From Bacilli bacterium (lineage in GTDB: Bacteria; Bacillota_I; Bacilli_A; RF39; UBA660), in NCBI GenBank assembly GCA_017442305.1, contig JAFRZY010000006.1, forward strand, positions 1 through 41,537: a DNA stretch of 41,537 nucleotides. The letters run 5' to 3'. The notes beneath the pieces were generated by a model. The model was not told where the DNA came from. It saw nothing but the letters and a program-made list of their open reading frames with translations, and searched no databases. Of the stretch, positions 1 to 7,256 are shown in pieces. The first letter of the stretch is position 1. Each line of letters starts with the position of its first letter. Both the position numbers and the translations under genes were made by a program.

Positions 1-410
1 ATATTTGATTCATATGCTCCACTTACTGTTGGTTCTGCATTTCCTCCAGCAGTTAATAATTTTATATCATCGTTTAACGCTACCTTTATGGCACTAGCCT
101 TTATAGCATTAGCGCTATCTCCAATTGATTCTAAGTTCACTTGATAATCCACACTTGTTGTGCAGTTATTTGTTACTGTAAATTCGTAAGGCACAAGTTT
201 CATTCCATCTTCATCACTTAACGGAAATTGATCTTGTAGTTCAATATCATTTTTCTCACCAGTTAATGATATGTCTAAACATCCTGCTCCAATTATATTA
301 GAGTTTGTTTGAGTTTTTGTTACTAACCAATATGCATATGTTACTCCGATTATTACTAGGAGCACTGCTACTATGCTAGTTATTGTGATTACTATTTTTT
401 TATTCTTCAT
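1..410 (-). CDS. Phase-variable surface protein, family copy A (3' end outside window)
   Basis: This is the first 136 codons of a member of the surface-protein family that recurs five more times in the window. The start is the ATG at 410, preceded by AGGATAGGT. Residues 6-28 form a hydrophobic segment ending in TYAYW, like SipW-type signal peptides (TasA/camelysin group). Next come GCLDI (Cys44), SDEDGMKL, PYEFTVTNNC (Cys83) and DYQVNLESIG, which are shared by all copies. The two conserved cysteines probably form a disulfide outside the cell. The DNA is very similar to copy E from the promoter into the coding region, so A and E are close paralogs. The C-terminal half lies beyond the window. 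Function is inferred from the family: an exported or membrane-anchored surface protein. Confidence 0.85.
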   Translation of the reverse strand, partial: MKNKKIVITITSIVAVLLVIIGVTYAYWLVTKTQTNSNIIGAGCLDISLTGEKNDIELQDQFPLSDEDGMKLVPYEFTVTNNCTTSVDYQVNLESIGDSANAIKASAIKVALNDDIKLLTAGGNAEPTVSGAYESN

Positions 411-439
411 ACCTATCCTACTTTCTACTATCTAGGATT

Positions 440-477
440 AGTATAATATACCCCCCCCGCTTGTCAACTGTGAATAA
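440..477 (-). promoter_or_regulatory. Phase-variable promoter of copy A (G8 in the spacer)
   Basis: On the minus strand: TTATTCACA (477-469, matches the DnaA-box consensus TTATNCACA), one base, the -35 TTGACA (467-462), a 16-nt spacer containing G8 (458-451), and the -10 TATACT (445-440). The short leader carries the ribosome binding site about 30 nt before the ATG. A homopolymeric G tract in a promoter spacer is a known phase-variation device (for example Neisseria porA). Confidence 0.85.
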
Positions 478-489
478 CTTGTTTGACAC

Positions 490-513
490 AAAAAAAGGAG
501 ATTACTCTCCTTT
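490..513 (-). terminator. Rho-independent terminator of the 224-aa gene
   Basis: Hairpin AAAGGAGA/TCTCCTTT (494-501 with 506-513) followed on the minus strand by a T run. It overlaps the stop codon at 502-504 and lies about 12 nt upstream of the copy A promoter. Confidence 0.8.
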
Positions 514-1176
514 AAAATTTATTCTGATTATATTATCTTTTTTCTGAGGATTTTTAGGCATATTTTCTGGATTAATCGCTCTTATTAAACGCATAGCTTT
601 AATTTCTTTGTTTTTTCTATGAAAAGCAAAATATTTTTCTAAATCACTTGTAAAACTAGTAGCCATATCCTCAAAGCAAATAATATCACCATACTTTATT
701 TGATTTTCATAATCAGCATCCATAGTTGCTAACAAGAAGCTTTCAACGGTTGTTATATCGTCTTCAAATTCTATATCTGGAATCACTTCTATAATGCTAG
801 CCTTAACTTCTCTAGAATATATTTTTGCTGGCGTATTAGCTATTAAGTAAAGAATATTTACATAATCAAATAACTTAGGCAATTTTGTAATAAATGGTTT
901 TCTTAGTTGTTTCATTAAAGTATCAAGATATAAAACATCAATATTGGATACTATATCTAATATTCCTTCGTATTTGTGATATTCCATATATTCTATATCT
1001 AACATGATTTCTAAAAATGCACTTCTATTTTCCACTTCACATTCTTTAAATAATTCAATTATTCTTTTTATTTCAGCACTTTCTTTATTACATAAAGCCG
1101 CGATTTGACTATAACTTATACCAACATTATTTTCTTTGCAAAAATTTAATATTTCTAAAAATTGTGTAGATAACAT
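502..1176 (-). CDS. Unknown 224-aa cytoplasmic protein
   Basis: I do not recognise this protein. I place the start at the ATG at 1176 because AGGGGG lies just upstream; the reading frame stays open to 1263, but the extra 29 residues lack a ribosome binding site. The protein is largely helical by composition, has no signal peptide or membrane segment and no obvious catalytic motif. The N-terminal part (ILNFCKENNVGISYSQIAALCNKE) could be a small winged-helix or HTH-like unit, but this is weak. The C-terminus is basic. It lies between small-RNA locus 1 and surface copy A, has its own terminator, and could be reached by read-through from the minus-strand small RNA promoter at 1533-1561. Confidence 0.6.
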   Translation of the reverse strand: MLSTQFLEILNFCKENNVGISYSQIAALCNKESAEIKRIIELFKECEVENRSAFLEIMLDIEYMEYHKYEGILDIVSNIDVLYLDTLMKQLRKPFITKLPKLFDYVNILYLIANTPAKIYSREVKASIIEVIPDIEFEDDITTVESFLLATMDADYENQIKYGDIICFEDMATSFTSDLEKYFAFHRKNKEIKAMRLIRAINPENMPKNPQKKDNIIRINFKGE

Positions 1177-1282
1177 AATATCCCCCTTTTCTAGGTCTAT
1201 TATCCTACCATATTTATAGCAATATTGCAATATTTTAAATTTTTTGTAAAAAAACTTGAACAAAAATTAACAATTTTGCAAT

Positions 1283-1311
1283 TTGCATGAAAAAACATAT
1301 TATATTATAAT
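1283..1311 (+). promoter_or_regulatory. Promoter for a plus-strand transcript at RNA locus 1
   Basis: TTGCAT (1283-1288), 17-nt spacer, perfect TATAAT (1306-1311). The predicted start near 1318 coincides with the first G of the long inverted repeat described in the next entry. Confidence 0.5.
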
Positions 1312-1317
1312 GCCTTT

Positions 1318-1505
1318 GGAGCACTCAGTTGCTGGATGTCTACCTCTTTTATTTAGAAAGATGGTTTGGGAAAATGAATAAAAGGCTTTTTATTATAAGA
1401 GTACTTTGGTAATAAAAAAATGACATTTAAGTCTTAAGACTTAAATGTCTAACCCATTTTAAGGTAGGCATTCAGCATAACAAAACTAAATGCTCCCTTT
1501 TTTTA
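1318..1505 (+). ncRNA. Possible rod-shaped RNA antisense to small RNA 1
   Basis: A plus-strand transcript from the TATAAT promoter would begin with GGAGCACTCAGTT (1318-1330), which pairs with 1484-1496 (two C.A mismatches). GCTGGATGTCTACCT (1331-1345) then pairs fully with 1462-1476, counting two G.U pairs, after a 7-nt bulge. The paired ends are followed by a T run, giving a rod of about 185 nt. The overall shape recalls 6S RNA, but I see no sequence signature proving that. It fully overlaps the minus-strand small RNA, so only one of the two may be real, or both may form a sense/antisense pair. Confidence 0.3.
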
Positions 1506-1527
1506 TTTTATTCAAGTTTCCTTGACA
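1414..1527 (-). ncRNA. Small RNA, family member 1 (also found at 26461)
   Basis: This is one of two homologous elements in the window. Shared features in order are: an extended -10 promoter, a 5' end containing ATGTCAAGGAAACTT, GGGA, an 8-bp hairpin (here GCATTTAG 1493-1486 with CTGAATGC 1475-1468), a CTACC-GGTTAG region, and a terminator formed by the 28-nt palindrome 1422-1449 plus T7. Base changes between the two copies keep the first hairpin paired (G-C here, A-T in copy 2), which supports a folded RNA. Each copy has its own promoter and terminator, so a stand-alone RNA of about 110 nt is more likely than a leader. The family is unknown to me. Confidence 0.6.
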
Positions 1528-1532
1528 TATTC

Positions 1533-1561
1533 ATAATAACATATATGTATTTTTATGTAAA
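1533..1561 (-). promoter_or_regulatory. Promoter of small RNA 1
   Basis: TTTACA (1561-1556), 17-nt spacer, TATTAT (1538-1533) preceded by TGT, an extended -10. The second small RNA has the same TGT plus -10 arrangement followed by the same GAATATG start region. Confidence 0.65.
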
Positions 1562-1581
1562 AGCTATAAACTCGAATAAAC

Positions 1582-1609
1582 TTGACAAATTTAACATATA
1601 TTGTATAAT
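1582..1609 (+). promoter_or_regulatory. rpsD promoter
   Basis: Consensus TTGACA (1582-1587), 16-nt spacer, consensus TATAAT (1604-1609). Transcription should start near 1617 and give a leader of about 155 nt. Confidence 0.85.
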
Positions 1610-1616
1610 ATTAATG

Positions 1617-1773
1617 CAATTACATTTGGCAGTGTTAATCCCAAATATAATGTGTTTATTCGCGAGATTAAAGTAACTAGGACTGCCCTAGTGAAATAAT
1701 AAAATTAAACTCCCTATATGTAAGATTAACTAACCTTAAGTTATGTGCGAATATAATGAAAGGAGATTTATTT
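1617..1773 (+). promoter_or_regulatory. Structured rpsD leader, probable S4 autoregulation site
   Basis: The leader contains GGCAGT (1628-1633), able to pair with ACTGCC (1682-1687). TATTCGC (1657-1663), inside that loop, can pair with GCGAATA (1747-1753) just upstream of the Shine-Dalgarno sequence. This nested and crossing pairing makes a pseudoknot that could hide the ribosome binding site. S4 is known to repress rpsD translation through its own leader in Firmicutes. That this leader is an S4 site is inference from position and pairing. Confidence 0.55.
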
Positions 1774-2376
1774 ATGGCAAGATACACAGGACCTGCATAT
1801 AAAAAATCTAGAAGATTAAATTTCTCTACTTTAGAAAACGGTAAAGAATTAGCAAGACGTCCATATGCACCAGGACAACACGGAACTGACAGAAGAAAAA
1901 AATTAAGTGAATATGGTGTTCAATTACAAGAAAAACAAAAAGTTAGAATTATGTATGGTTTAAATGAAAAACAATTCCGTAAAGTTTTTGAAAGAGCTTC
2001 AAAAATGAAAGGTATTGCCGGTGAAAACTTACTTAAATTATTAGAAAGTCGTTTAGACAATTTAGTATTCCGTATGGGACTTGCTAAAACTAGACGTGCT
2101 GCTAGACAAGTAGTTAACCATGGACATATTACAGTTAACGGAATTAAAGTTGATATTCCTTCTTATACTTGTAAAGCTGGCGATGTTATCGCAGTTAAAG
2201 AAAATTCTGTTTCACACCCAGCTATCAAAGAAGCATTAGAAGCTACAACTGCTCGTTTAGGATTTGTTGAATTTGATGATAAAAAAATGACTGGTACCTA
2301 TTTAAGACAACCAGACAGAAGTGAATTAAATCAAGAAATTAATGAATCATTAATCGTTGAATTCTATAACAGATAA
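1774..2376 (+). CDS. rpsD: 30S ribosomal protein S4
   Basis: S4 is a primary 16S rRNA binder that organises the 30S body and, in Bacillus, represses its own gene. The protein starts [15 protein letters not shown] and contains [10 protein letters not shown] and an S4 RNA-binding fold around [17 protein letters not shown]...[13 protein letters not shown]. It lacks the N-terminal zinc-finger cysteines, so it is the C-minus form. The start is the ATG at 1774: AGGAG at 1761-1765 is correctly spaced. An in-frame ATG at 1756 lies upstream of that site and is rejected. It is monocistronic, as usual in Bacilli, with its own promoter, leader and bidirectional terminator. Confidence 0.97.
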   Translation: MARYTGPAYKKSRRLNFSTLENGKELARRPYAPGQHGTDRRKKLSEYGVQLQEKQKVRIMYGLNEKQFRKVFERASKMKGIAGENLLKLLESRLDNLVFRMGLAKTRRAARQVVNHGHITVNGIKVDIPSYTCKAGDVIAVKENSVSHPAIKEALEATTARLGFVEFDDKKMTGTYLRQPDRSELNQEINESLIVEFYNR

Positions 2377-2383
2377 TAAAAAA

Positions 2384-2406
2384 AGTAGAAGATTTACTCT
2401 TCTACT
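2384..2406. terminator. Bidirectional terminator between rpsD and the M16 pair
   Basis: AGTAGAAG (2384-2391) pairs with CTTCTACT (2399-2406), flanked by an A run on the left and a T run on the right, so it serves the convergent genes on both sides. Confidence 0.85.
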
Positions 2407-3683
2407 TTTTGTTTTGGTAACATTACTACGGTCGCCATTTCTTTAGTATTAATAGCCTTTAACAAAGCATTCATATCGTCTAAAGTAATACTAGCATATC
2501 GTTCTTTAGGATCATCAATTATTTTACCATAAATAATTAAATCATCTTGAATATCTTCATTTACAGAATCTATTGAATCATAGTTTAATACTAAAGTCGC
2601 AATATTTGCTTTAATTCTTCTTTTTAGTGTTTCTTCTGAAACTTCTAAATTATTTAATTTGTTTTTTAAAATCGGTATAACCTCATCAGGATATTTACTT
2701 TCTAAATTTAAAGAAATAATGACATAATCTTCAATAATCTCTCTAGAAGTACTAAATGATGTTACTAATTCTTTTTCAAATAATTCTTCATAGAAATCAG
2801 TAGATGTTCCAAAATTTGAATTTAATAAAATTGATAACATTATTCTTAATTGTAATTCATCTTTAATCTTAAAATTCTTTTTAGGAATTTTTAAGGATAT
2901 TTTTATTTTAGGGATTTCAATGTTAGCTTCTATCTCCTCATATTCTTTGACTACTGTTTCTTTTTCTTTTTTTACAATGTATATAGGATTTTGGTAAGGT
3001 CTAAATTTTTTGTTCTTTTGATTATCCTTGATTATTTGCATTGCTTCATAAGGATTAAAATTACCTGTGATTACTAAGAACATATTTTTCGGATGATAAA
3101 AAGTATCAAAAACAAGTTTAATGTCACTTAATGTTGTTTTTTTTATATCCTCTACTTTACCAATAACTTCAGTTTTATATTTATAACTATGAAACAAATT
3201 ATTGTACATTCCAAAATATAATTGATTATATGGGTTATCTTTACCCATTTTAGCTTCTTCAACAATTATATTTTTTTCTTTAGCAATTAAACTTTTTGTA
3301 AAATACGGAGTCATTACATAATCTAGTAAGTGATTTAAATTCTCATTAAAATAATTATTTGCATACACTTGATAATTAGTATATTCAAAAGTTGTAAAAG
3401 CATTAATATCACTACCTAATTTATCAAAAAAGTCATTGGCGGTTTTACCGTCTTTTTCATTAAATTTAACGTGCTCCATAAAATGCGCGATTCCTGATGG
3501 AACTTTAATGGTTTTGCTACTTTTATCTTTTTTAAATTCCGTATGAATAGAACCATATTTAACTGATAAAGTTATATAAAAACTATTTACGCGTTCATTA
3601 ACCCACATATATACCGGAAGACCATTATCACAAACATCATAAAAGATTTTTTCATCTAATCCTTTAATCTCAATCTCTTGCAT
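2394..3683 (-). CDS. M16 zinc metallopeptidase, active partner (YmfH-like)
   Basis: A 429-aa M16 (pitrilysin family) peptidase. The inverted zinc motif HxxEH is His67-Phe-Met-Glu70-His71, and the third ligand is Glu142 or Glu143 in IIVEEAKM. This is therefore the catalytically competent member of a two-gene pair, with the inactive partner immediately upstream. It matches YmfH of Bacillus in length and pairing with a YmfF-like protein. Such pairs cut short peptides or leader sequences in the cytoplasm; the substrate here is unknown. Its ATG overlaps the last base of the upstream stop codon (TAATG), so the two are translationally coupled, as expected for subunits of one enzyme. Confidence 0.9.
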   Translation of the reverse strand: MQEIEIKGLDEKIFYDVCDNGLPVYMWVNERVNSFYITLSVKYGSIHTEFKKDKSSKTIKVPSGIAHFMEHVKFNEKDGKTANDFFDKLGSDINAFTTFEYTNYQVYANNYFNENLNHLLDYVMTPYFTKSLIAKEKNIIVEEAKMGKDNPYNQLYFGMYNNLFHSYKYKTEVIGKVEDIKKTTLSDIKLVFDTFYHPKNMFLVITGNFNPYEAMQIIKDNQKNKKFRPYQNPIYIVKKEKETVVKEYEEIEANIEIPKIKISLKIPKKNFKIKDELQLRIMLSILLNSNFGTSTDFYEELFEKELVTSFSTSREIIEDYVIISLNLESKYPDEVIPILKNKLNNLEVSEETLKRRIKANIATLVLNYDSIDSVNEDIQDDLIIYGKIIDDPKERYASITLDDMNALLKAINTKEMATVVMLPKQKVEE

Positions 3684-4948
3684 TATTTTTCTTCCTCCCC
3701 TAGTACATATACAGTATTTAATTTAATTTTCTTTGCTAAGTTAACTATTTCTTCTTTAGTAACCGATTTAATAGCTTTAGGTCGTTCTTCAAGCAAAGTA
3801 ATATTATCATAAACATTAAATACATAATTATCAATTATGGAAACCGGATTATCTAAAGAAACTTTAGTACCAAATAATAATCCTGTTTTGGCATCATCTA
3901 ATTGTTCTAAAGTAAAATCTCCTTTTTGCATTTCTTTTAAGGCTTTAATAATTAATTTATTAGCTAACTTAACATTTTCTTTTGCTAAAGATGTTTTAAC
4001 CATTAATAATTTATCATATTTTAAATACATGCTGCCGACGCTGTAACACAAGGAATTTTCTTCCCGCAAGTACTTACATAATTTAGAGTTCAATGTTCCA
4101 TTACCAAAGATGTAATTAAAAAGCGGAAACACATGATTTCTTTCACGTACTGTTAGATCATTTAAGTTAAAAATATTTATTAAATTACTTTGCACAAATT
4201 TACTTGATTCTGATACTTCTAAAACTTTACGACGCATTTTGTTTTCAGCATACATTTTGGCTTTCTTAGTTTTAATAACTCGATTATGAAAATTCTTTTC
4301 AATAATCTTAGCAACTTTATCCATATCAAGATTACCAATAATAAAAATATCACATAAACTTTCTTTTATCATTTTTTTATAATTTTTATATAAACTTTTA
4401 GGAGTAATATCGTTTAGTTGTTCCTCAGATTTTATAAGTCCATAACTTGAGGGAGAATCAGGATCCATATTAGTAAGGGCTCGATTAATTGCTAGTTTAC
4501 TAGGATTTTCTTTTATAGCTTTAATACTATCCTTATATTGATTTTTAATTATATTAAATACTTTAGAATCAAATTCATCATCGCATATATTCGGATTTTC
4601 TAACATTTCAAATGGGAATTTTAATACTTCTTCTAAAAAAGTTTTTTCTAAAGCATAATTAGGATTAATAAAGTTCATGATAAAATTAGTCATCATTCCA
4701 TTACCAATTCTTGTAGTAACACCATAAAATCTTGTTCGATATAGCTCCTCTTTTTTGATTACTACATCCTTTGGCTTAGGATATTTTTGGGAACAAATAG
4801 TCACTATATCTCCAATTAATGAACGATTTATAAAATCTTCTTCATTAAAATTATCGCGATAGATTATTTCCATATGACAGCTTTTAAATTTATCGCATTT
4901 TACCGTATAAACATTAAAAGATGGAAACTCGTATTTTTTATATTTCAT
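3683..4948 (-). CDS. M16 peptidase-like protein, non-catalytic partner (YmfF-like)
   Basis: A 421-aa M16-fold protein. The region that should hold HxxEH (around residues 40-60) has no such motif, so it is expected to be inactive and to form the substrate chamber with the downstream HFMEH protein. ENSLCYSVGS near the middle resembles the C-terminal M16 domain R/Y region used in substrate binding. It is first in the two-gene operon, with AGGAGG before the ATG at 4948 and an extended -10 about 20 nt upstream. Pairing of an inactive with an active M16 subunit is well known (YmfF/YmfH, mitochondrial processing peptidase); the assignment is by order, length and motif loss. Confidence 0.85.
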   Translation of the reverse strand: MKYKKYEFPSFNVYTVKCDKFKSCHMEIIYRDNFNEEDFINRSLIGDIVTICSQKYPKPKDVVIKKEELYRTRFYGVTTRIGNGMMTNFIMNFINPNYALEKTFLEEVLKFPFEMLENPNICDDEFDSKVFNIIKNQYKDSIKAIKENPSKLAINRALTNMDPDSPSSYGLIKSEEQLNDITPKSLYKNYKKMIKESLCDIFIIGNLDMDKVAKIIEKNFHNRVIKTKKAKMYAENKMRRKVLEVSESSKFVQSNLINIFNLNDLTVRERNHVFPLFNYIFGNGTLNSKLCKYLREENSLCYSVGSMYLKYDKLLMVKTSLAKENVKLANKLIIKALKEMQKGDFTLEQLDDAKTGLLFGTKVSLDNPVSIIDNYVFNVYDNITLLEERPKAIKSVTKEEIVNLAKKIKLNTVYVLGEEEK

Positions 4949-4968
4949 ATGTTACCTCCTAGTAATTT

Positions 4969-4977
4969 ATTATAACA
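4969..4977 (-). promoter_or_regulatory. Extended -10 promoter of the M16 operon
   Basis: TGTTATAAT on the minus strand, a TGn extended -10 that needs no strong -35. I see no good TTGACA upstream. Confidence 0.5.
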
Positions 4978-4978
4978 C

Positions 4979-5010
4979 AAAAAAAAGAATTTATGTTTAT
5001 TAGTAAATTC
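4979..5010 (-). terminator. Terminator of the dGTPase-like gene
   Basis: GAATTTA (4987-4993) pairs with TAAATTC (5004-5010), followed on the minus strand by T8. It separates the HD protein from the M16 operon. Confidence 0.65.
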
Positions 5011-6121
5011 CTTCTTCTATATGTTTATATTGTTTTATAAAGTATTCATCTGACATACCCGCTATATAATCAATCACAATTCTAGCATTGGAATTATTTT
5101 CTTTATATTCATTACACATATTATTTAAATACGAATAATGAATTGGAGAATTTTGATTATTTGTTTCTAAATCTTTTAAGTATTTATCAAATAAAACATA
5201 AAACATTTTTGTATACTCTTCTTTTTCTTCTTTGCTATAAGCATGGTCATAAATATTTTGATAGTTAAATTTTTTTAAATCCACAATCGCTTTATATACG
5301 TCTTCACTTAATAAAATATAATTCTTTCCTATACTATTTTCTATGACATCAAGAGTTATATTATTAACTATTTCTTTAGTAGATGTTCCAAGAACCGTTT
5401 TTATATTTTCTGGAATATCATTAAACGTTATTAAATTTAATCTTTTTGCATCATCGATGTCTCTTCCTAAATAAGCTATTAGATCGCTTATTCTTACTAC
5501 ACATCCTTCCAAAGTCATAGGAACAAGATTTTTAACAGCCTCTTTATCATGATAACTATTTTCGTATTCTCTAAAAAAATCTTCTTGAGATTTTGGCTTT
5601 GTATGGTACTTTCCTAAAGCAAATTCTCCATTATGGCACATAATAGCATCTAACACTTGTAAAGATATATTGGCACCTTTTCCATAATTTTCAATATATA
5701 GTAGAGTTCTTACGCTATGAATATTATGATTAAAATATCCTTCGTTGTTTTCTAAACTAATTTGATTTAAAATTTTTTCACCAAAATGACCAAATGGTAC
5801 ATGTCCTAAATCATGTCCAAGTGCTGCTGCTTCAATTAAATCTTCATTAAGTCCTAAAGCTCTTCCAATAGTTCTAGCTATTTTACTAACATATTGCACA
5901 TGAACCATTCTTTTAGTTAAATGATCATTTTCTTTAAACGAAAATACTTGCGTTTTATTCATGTAACGAGTGTAAGATAAAGTATATAAAATTTTATCTA
6001 TATCTCTAAAGAAAGGAGTTCGAATATCAGATTCTTCTTTAAACTTTATAACTTCACTATCTAAAGTTGCATATTCGCTTAAATTCTTATTATTCATATT
6101 TTTTAGTATACGACTATCCAT
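5000..6121 (-). CDS. HD-domain dGTP triphosphohydrolase-like protein
   Basis: A 373-aa HD hydrolase of the dGTPase (Dgt) group, which hydrolyses dNTPs to nucleoside and triphosphate. The metal ligands are visible: His74, His103-Asp104 in GHDLGH, and Asp213 in ISDLIAYLGRD. His107 and His112 (HVPFGHFGE) match the family's active-site histidines. Length fits the short dGTPase-like proteins of Bacilli. The start is the ATG at 6121 with GGTGG upstream and an extended -10 (TGATATAAT). It lies 29 nt after the transglutaminase-like gene and could be partly cotranscribed with it. Exact nucleotide preference cannot be read from sequence. Confidence 0.88.
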   Translation of the reverse strand: MDSRILKNMNNKNLSEYATLDSEVIKFKEESDIRTPFFRDIDKILYTLSYTRYMNKTQVFSFKENDHLTKRMVHVQYVSKIARTIGRALGLNEDLIEAAALGHDLGHVPFGHFGEKILNQISLENNEGYFNHNIHSVRTLLYIENYGKGANISLQVLDAIMCHNGEFALGKYHTKPKSQEDFFREYENSYHDKEAVKNLVPMTLEGCVVRISDLIAYLGRDIDDAKRLNLITFNDIPENIKTVLGTSTKEIVNNITLDVIENSIGKNYILLSEDVYKAIVDLKKFNYQNIYDHAYSKEEKEEYTKMFYVLFDKYLKDLETNNQNSPIHYSYLNNMCNEYKENNSNARIVIDYIAGMSDEYFIKQYKHIEEGIY

Positions 6122-6136
6122 ATTACCACCAAATAT

Positions 6137-6145
6137 ATTATATCA
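6137..6145 (-). promoter_or_regulatory. Extended -10 promoter of the dGTPase-like gene
   Basis: TGATATAAT on the minus strand in the 29-nt gap before the start codon; no clear -35. Confidence 0.45.
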
Positions 6146-6150
6146 CACTA

Positions 6151-7116
6151 TTATTTTAATTTCTTTATTGGGGTTAAAGTTCTTTGAAATCCTAGTAATT
6201 CTTCATCTTCATAATTAGCTTGTTTATCTAAACCATTTAGGAAGTTTATATAATCATTAGCTGAATAACTCGTAGTATAACTATAGTCTTGTGTTACTTG
6301 ATAATATAATCCATTACGATAAGATATAGTAAAACCATCAAAATAATTTTTTAAGTTTCCATCTGTTACTATAAACCAGCCATTTTTTAAAATAGTCTTA
6401 GCCAATTTTTGACGATAGTAATTCGTCGTCATAAAAATACCAGGACGGCATCCAGAAAAATCAACTATACCAAGACGCTCTAAATTGTTTTGTAATAAAG
6501 TAAAATATTGACGATATGTAGGATCAATTATGTATTTTTCATTATCATAATTTATAATACATATAAAATGGAACCCATTACCCTCAAACAATTCTGGATT
6601 CTTACTATACCCTGGATATAATTTTATAATTTGGCACTCTAAGCCTAACATTTTACTTAACTCTGCTACTTTTTTACTAGCATTTTCACATTCATTATCT
6701 AATGTAAGTTTATTAAAATCTACTAATTTGCGATCAGTAAGACTATTTTTTGTTTGCAAATATTTTCTAGTCTTATAAACAATCCAGTTTAGTTTATACT
6801 CAATACATTCACTTGTAGGTATTCGCTCGCTCATCATTCCATATTCATAATTGGGATTAACATCAATTAAAAATTCATTAGGTAATAAAAGTTCACAATC
6901 TAACAATCTACTTTTTAAATAATTATAACCGCCTTGTATTTGATGCCCCTTAAAAAAGTCTGGTGTAATAGCTTTCATAAAAAGATATAAGTTCTCGATT
7001 TCAGCATAAGCTATATCACTATTTTTAGCAGTCTTAATTTTTTCATAACTATTTTGAAAATATGGTAAATATTTTTCTACTCTTAACCATAATCTATCAT
7101 CTCTAATTCTTTTCAT
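6151..7116 (-). CDS. Transglutaminase-like (papain-fold) protein, 321 aa
   Basis: I do not recognise a named family, but the middle of the protein has the spacing of a transglutaminase-like cysteine hydrolase core: Cys143 in DNECENASKKVAEL at the head of a helix, His183 in GFHFICIINYD, and Asp198 in KYIIDPTYRQYF. The IDPTYRQY stretch is typical of the Asp strand in these folds. No signal peptide is seen, so it is probably cytoplasmic. The N-terminal 120 residues and C-terminal 90 residues are unassigned. It may be a protease, a cross-linking or deamidating enzyme, or an inactive peptide-binding relative. It has an AGAGGA site before its ATG and sits upstream of the dGTPase-like gene. Confidence 0.6.
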   Translation of the reverse strand: MKRIRDDRLWLRVEKYLPYFQNSYEKIKTAKNSDIAYAEIENLYLFMKAITPDFFKGHQIQGGYNYLKSRLLDCELLLPNEFLIDVNPNYEYGMMSERIPTSECIEYKLNWIVYKTRKYLQTKNSLTDRKLVDFNKLTLDNECENASKKVAELSKMLGLECQIIKLYPGYSKNPELFEGNGFHFICIINYDNEKYIIDPTYRQYFTLLQNNLERLGIVDFSGCRPGIFMTTNYYRQKLAKTILKNGWFIVTDGNLKNYFDGFTISYRNGLYYQVTQDYSYTTSYSANDYINFLNGLDKQANYEDEELLGFQRTLTPIKKLK

Positions 7117-7144
7117 ATATCCTCTTTTCTATATTTTTGGCCAA

Positions 7145-7176
7145 TTAAAAAAGCATAGCTTAATCAATGCTATGCT
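7145..7176 (-). terminator. Terminator downstream of surface copy B
   Basis: AGCATAGC (7152-7159) pairs with GCTATGCT (7169-7176), followed on the minus strand by T6. It lies 80 nt beyond the copy B stop codon. Confidence 0.8.
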
Positions 7177-7215
7177 AATTAACTAAAATATATGATCATC
7201 AACTATCCTAAATCA

Positions 7216-7245
7216 CTTTCCAAAATGAAGAGTCATTTTGGAAAG
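7216..7245. repeat. Perfect 12-bp inverted repeat after copy B
   Basis: CTTTCCAAAATG (7216-7227) and CATTTTGGAAAG (7234-7245) with a 6-nt loop. There is no T run on either side, so it is not a standard terminator. It sits in the 3' untranslated region of copy B, between the stop codon and the real terminator. It could stabilise the mRNA 3' end, bind a protein, or be a recombination scar. Confidence 0.75.
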
Positions 7246-7256
7246 ATAATACTCAA

